The notes under the pieces were generated by a model. The model saw only the letters and a list, made by a program, of their open reading frames with translations, searched no databases and was not told the DNA's origin. Below, piece after piece: positions 60,371 to 64,000 of a DNA stretch of 64,000 nt (its first letter is position 1; each line of letters begins with the position of its first letter). Source of the DNA: Eleginops maclovinus (taxonomy: Eukaryota; Chordata; Actinopteri; Perciformes; Eleginopidae); the NCBI RefSeq assembly GCF_036324505.1, contig NC_086354.1, positions 19,158,707 to 19,222,706 on the forward strand, read 5' to 3'. A program made the position numbers and the translations under genes.

Positions 60371-63300
60371 TTTGAGTTTGTCTTTGTGGGTTTTGGGGTG
60401 TGTGTACCGTGTGTTTCATCTTTGAGCCAAAGCTAATTGATTGATCTGTGTGTGCCTGAGCAAGTAAACATTAAATAATATGTTGTTTAAACGGGGATCC
60501 TAAATGTCATGGCTGCTAAATCCCATTCGATCCCATAACAAACGGTTAGTAACCCATTCAGCTTACCGTTCATAATACCAGACTTTTATTTAATCTCTCA
60601 CTTTTCTGGTTATTTGTTTAGTAATCCTGCCCTTCGGACTTCTACCTCTAATGCTTCCCTCCACCGACACACGGTCTGTACTCTGCGGTTATTAATGCAC
60701 AGACATAAGCTTATTTACTCTCTGAGCCTTTCTTTATTAAAGCCACATGGAGGCAGTAGTCAAGTCTGGCAGGAAACAAGGCCGTTACTGCTTTCCCCTG
60801 ATCAAGTGTGTAGTAGACGTGGGCGGTTTGTTCCAGTATCAAGTAATTTCAGAGCCAGACTAATATCTCTTCTAATATTAAAAGCAGCTACTGTAATAAG
60901 GTGCAGGGGAGAGGCACGTGTTGGGATTCATGAGCTGAAGGCATCAGTAATGGTTTACTTCTGAATATATTGAACATTCCAGCTAATCATTTGAACATCA
61001 TCACCTTTCTGTGCCGCCATGGTACATTAATATTTAGTTTTAGGTCAGCGCTCACAGAGTTTTGTGCCCAAAACTTCAACTTTAAAAACATCCATTTCTT
61101 TCTCTGGTCATCGATCTTGTTGAAATGAGTATTTGTAGCATCAATACTTTTAAGACCCGTTCACAACCATGCATCCTAATCCTTTCATTTCTATACGTTT
61201 CCTATTACTTCAATAGACTTGGTTTCTGACAGCAATACAGTACAACGACAATCCTGAAAAAATGTGTTCCTTTTCATGAAGTAGTGTAGACAGGAATGTG
61301 GAGTTCTGTTAAATTTACTTTGGCACTGTTGAAGTGGTTATGAACCGATGTAAATGACTGTGTGATTAGATGTAGATAGTCTTAGATATTTCGGCTCGTT
61401 CATATTGTTTATTATTTGTAGGAGGAGAATAATGTCTGCCTTGCTGCCTCTTCCTACGGTCTGTGATGATGCAGGCAGAGTGTCCGAGTGGAGCAACATG
61501 TGCTGTGTGGTCTTAGGGAGAGATAATAATAAGACTCTTAACTTTAATCCACGCTCATTGTTTCAAGATCTGTAATAGCACCGGACACTGAGCAGTAGTG
61601 AAAAGTAACTAATAACATTTTTCAAGTCCAATTCTATCCTGTATTTTACCTGATTATTTACATTTTAAGCTACTTTATACTGCTACTTTATACTTCTACT
61701 GTGTAAAAACATAATATTTTTAGAAGGATCTGAGGTAGATTTTATTCAAATGGGCTCATCAGCACAATGGGGTCTCATATTGAGAGTCCTTAATCATTCA
61801 AATACCCCTTCAGTTGGCTTCAGTGTGAGAAAGACATCCACTTTAACACTGTTCCATGTCATACTCTACATGTACAAGTTATACAAACTTTGCTTGCACT
61901 ACAAACTTGTTCCTATGTAAAACACAAATGGCTCCTGTTTTAACTCTAGGCCTTGTTGTTTGTCGCTACACAACACATAAATAACTGCAGGTTTCAGCTC
62001 CCTTGGAATTAGGGGCGCGCTGCCTTGTTGGGATTAACAGCTCCCTGGCAGGGAAAGGATTGGGCATGTTTTAACAAGAGCGACTTTTCGGAGCGCTTTG
62101 GAGAAGGTAGCTGTTAGATCCCTTCTAAGGCGTAAGGGTGAGTGCAGGAGCCCCTCTGTACTTTTTGTGCTCATGTTAGTGATGAAAAGAGGCCATGTGA
62201 CTATTTGGGGGAGCTGCTGGAATGTATTGTGATGCAGAGTCGCTGTCATAGCACATTTACTTTCCAGGCTTCAATTAGGTGCATGAGAGTGGAAGAGTGC
62301 TTACATGTTTGGAAAGAGGCCTCCCTGACTTGGCTACAGGCCATGCATAGGCCACAGCACTATAAATGAGAGAGTCCATTAACCTCAGATAGGAAAGAGT
62401 ATCCATCAAGTTCAGCCTCAAAAACGAAAAGTATTGTCTTAGCAAACACTGTACGTGTCAGCAGGAAGAAATCTTTCTTTAGAGGCGTACAGCTACGACG
62501 TACTGGGAAAGGGAAGTGGGCCCAGTCGATGTCCCACTCTGCACTGACATACGGCAGCATCTTTTCCTGTAGCAGACTGGCGTCGAGGAAGAGCCCGAAG
62601 ATGAATCATGTGTGAACCTCATTGTTCTTCCAGTCAAACACGTCTGTGTGAGCCTGGGTTTGTCACTAACCTCTGCCACAATGTCAACTTTTTCATGTTC
62701 TATATGCAGACCCTCAACGTTTCCTCACATGACTTCCCAGCACATTAGTTGACGATTAACTCAGAGATAGGTGTGGGCCTCCGGGTGCTTGCTTTTTCAC
62801 ACACAAGCAACCCAACATCTCTGGATGCTTTTCCTCCTTTTTGGCAATTTATACATTTTAAGCCCTCTACCTCACCTCTTGTAGATATTGAGGGACGTAA
62901 ATAACACCAGTATGTCACACAGTGTTCATAAAAACAGAGCGAGTCCGCCTTATCACGCTGAACCCTGACCCTGTTGTTTTTGCTGTCTGTGAGTTACCGA
63001 CGTACCTTGTGTGAGGTGGTTTGTAATGCAGCCACATGAAACAGACATCTTAAAGAGTGGCAGAGAGCGCATCCTTATGTAAGAGCACTTTAATAATCCC
63101 TGTCTGATGATTTCAAGCAGATTGATGTCATTACTGAGAGAGACACACCATAACTAATGCACCTGTTGTTGTGAGTGGCAGTGGGAGTACCACAATGATG
63201 GGTTTTCGATGGCTGTTTACCACAAACAGGGTCTACTTTATGCTGCTTCTTCCGCTTATAATAAAATGTATTAAACAGCTCTTACCTCGCTGTGTGCTTC

Positions 63301-63790
63301 ATTATAGCCTTTTAGTTGACTTTCAGCTAAGCGCCAATCAAACTCTGGGGACACGTCAGTGCTGAAAGAGGTATTCAGAACTCTTACTAGGGTGTAGAAA
63401 TACTCTGTTACAAGTCCTGCATTCAAAATCTTGCTTAGGTGGAATAACAGAAGCATAATCATCAAAATATAAATCTTTTCATACTGGATTATAATTATTG
63501 ATGCGTTACCGTGTTAATTATTTTAATGTCACGGCGTGTCGCATAAAGTAGAAATAAAATGGGTCACCTGAACTCAGAAATAGTAATGACCCAAATCCCT
63601 ACTGAAAACTCTCGCTACTTTTAGGAGATTGTTTTTGTTTGTTGACATATTCGGTTCAATGACATTTCTGCTTATTTCAGAAACCAAAAAGCACGCGGAA
63701 GCAGAGGCTGCTGAGAAAAAGTTTAGGATCTAGCAGTGAAAAACAAATTATTTCTCAAAGGAATTGGTGAAGACCAAACTAGAGCTAAAA
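60371..63790. other. Downstream intergenic DNA, no gene recognised
   Basis: No conserved coding segment on either strand. Short open frames lack family resemblance, splice structure or poly(A) context. Confidence 0.5.
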
Positions 63791-63796
63791 GGCAGG

Positions 63797-64000
63797 TTGT
63801 CATGATTTTGTTTTATGTCTGTTTCCTGTTTTATTTTGAAATGTTTCCCCCTCTTGTGTCATGTTTAGCTTCACTTCCTGTCTGCTTTCCCCCCCTGTGC
63901 CTGATTGTGTCATTGTGTTCACCTGTTGCCCCTGTGTTTCTCCTCCCCCCTCCAGCTGTGCCTTGTCTTGTAACCCTTGTATATTTAGTCTCTGTTGCCC
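63797..64000 (+). repeat. Interspersed repeat fragment cut by the window edge
   Basis: T/C-rich sequence with TGTCATGATTTTGTTTTATG, CTTCACTTCCTGTCTGCTTT and TTGTATATTTAGTCTCTGTT resembles the promoter end of a common fish retroelement. The remainder lies beyond the window. Confidence 0.45.

Noticed and set aside
60614..60964. 116-aa open frame downstream of mfsd14a
   Set aside because: No recognisable domain, no splice partners and no conserved composition.

Overview
The window is vertebrate nuclear DNA, almost certainly from a ray-finned (teleost) fish. The evidence is two multi-exon vertebrate genes with GT-AG introns, AT-rich non-coding sequence, abundant (CA)n, (GT)n and (CT)n microsatellites, a tRNA-derived SINE and several fish-type LINE remnants. 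No bacterial, phage, plasmid or CRISPR features are present. The species cannot be named from the sequence.

Layout: 1-12,390 looks intergenic and holds a SINE, LINE fragments, a palindrome-family repeat copy and an (ATC)n tract. Two candidate untranslated exons (about 12,390-12,525 and 12,909-13,001) may start the first gene. Bases 13,002-17,288 are then probably its first long intron, with a perfect 24-bp hairpin, an AATAAA-bearing minisatellite, a strong CTCF-like motif and a long (GT)n tract. The first gene, coding from 17,354 to 43,186 on +, is a class IX unconventional myosin (MYO9B-like). I assembled it from 40 coding exons that join in one frame (5,655 nt, 1,884 aa): Ras-association-like domain, motor, three IQ motifs, Ser/basic linker, C1 zinc finger, RhoGAP, acidic tail. 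Its poly(A) signal is at 43,934.

Only about 1.4 kb separates its stop codon from the ATG of the second gene (44,584-57,278, +; 12 coding exons, 1,473 nt, 490 aa). That gene is MFSD14A/HIAT1-like, a 12-helix major facilitator transporter with a GC-box and CCAAT-box promoter and a roughly 3-kb 3' UTR ending near 60,370. Bases 60,371-64,000 show no gene, and the right edge runs into another interspersed repeat.

The two genes are not functionally linked in any way I can show. The myosin should move on actin and switch off Rho through its tail; the transporter is a membrane protein of poorly known substrate. The most unusual signals are two perfect foldback palindromes (44-bp and 24-bp arms, 6- and 5-nt loops), substitutions at near-invariant myosin motor positions, CA repeats just behind two donor sites of the transporter gene, and CTCF-like motifs flanking the gene pair in convergent orientation. 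I found no convincing wholly new system.
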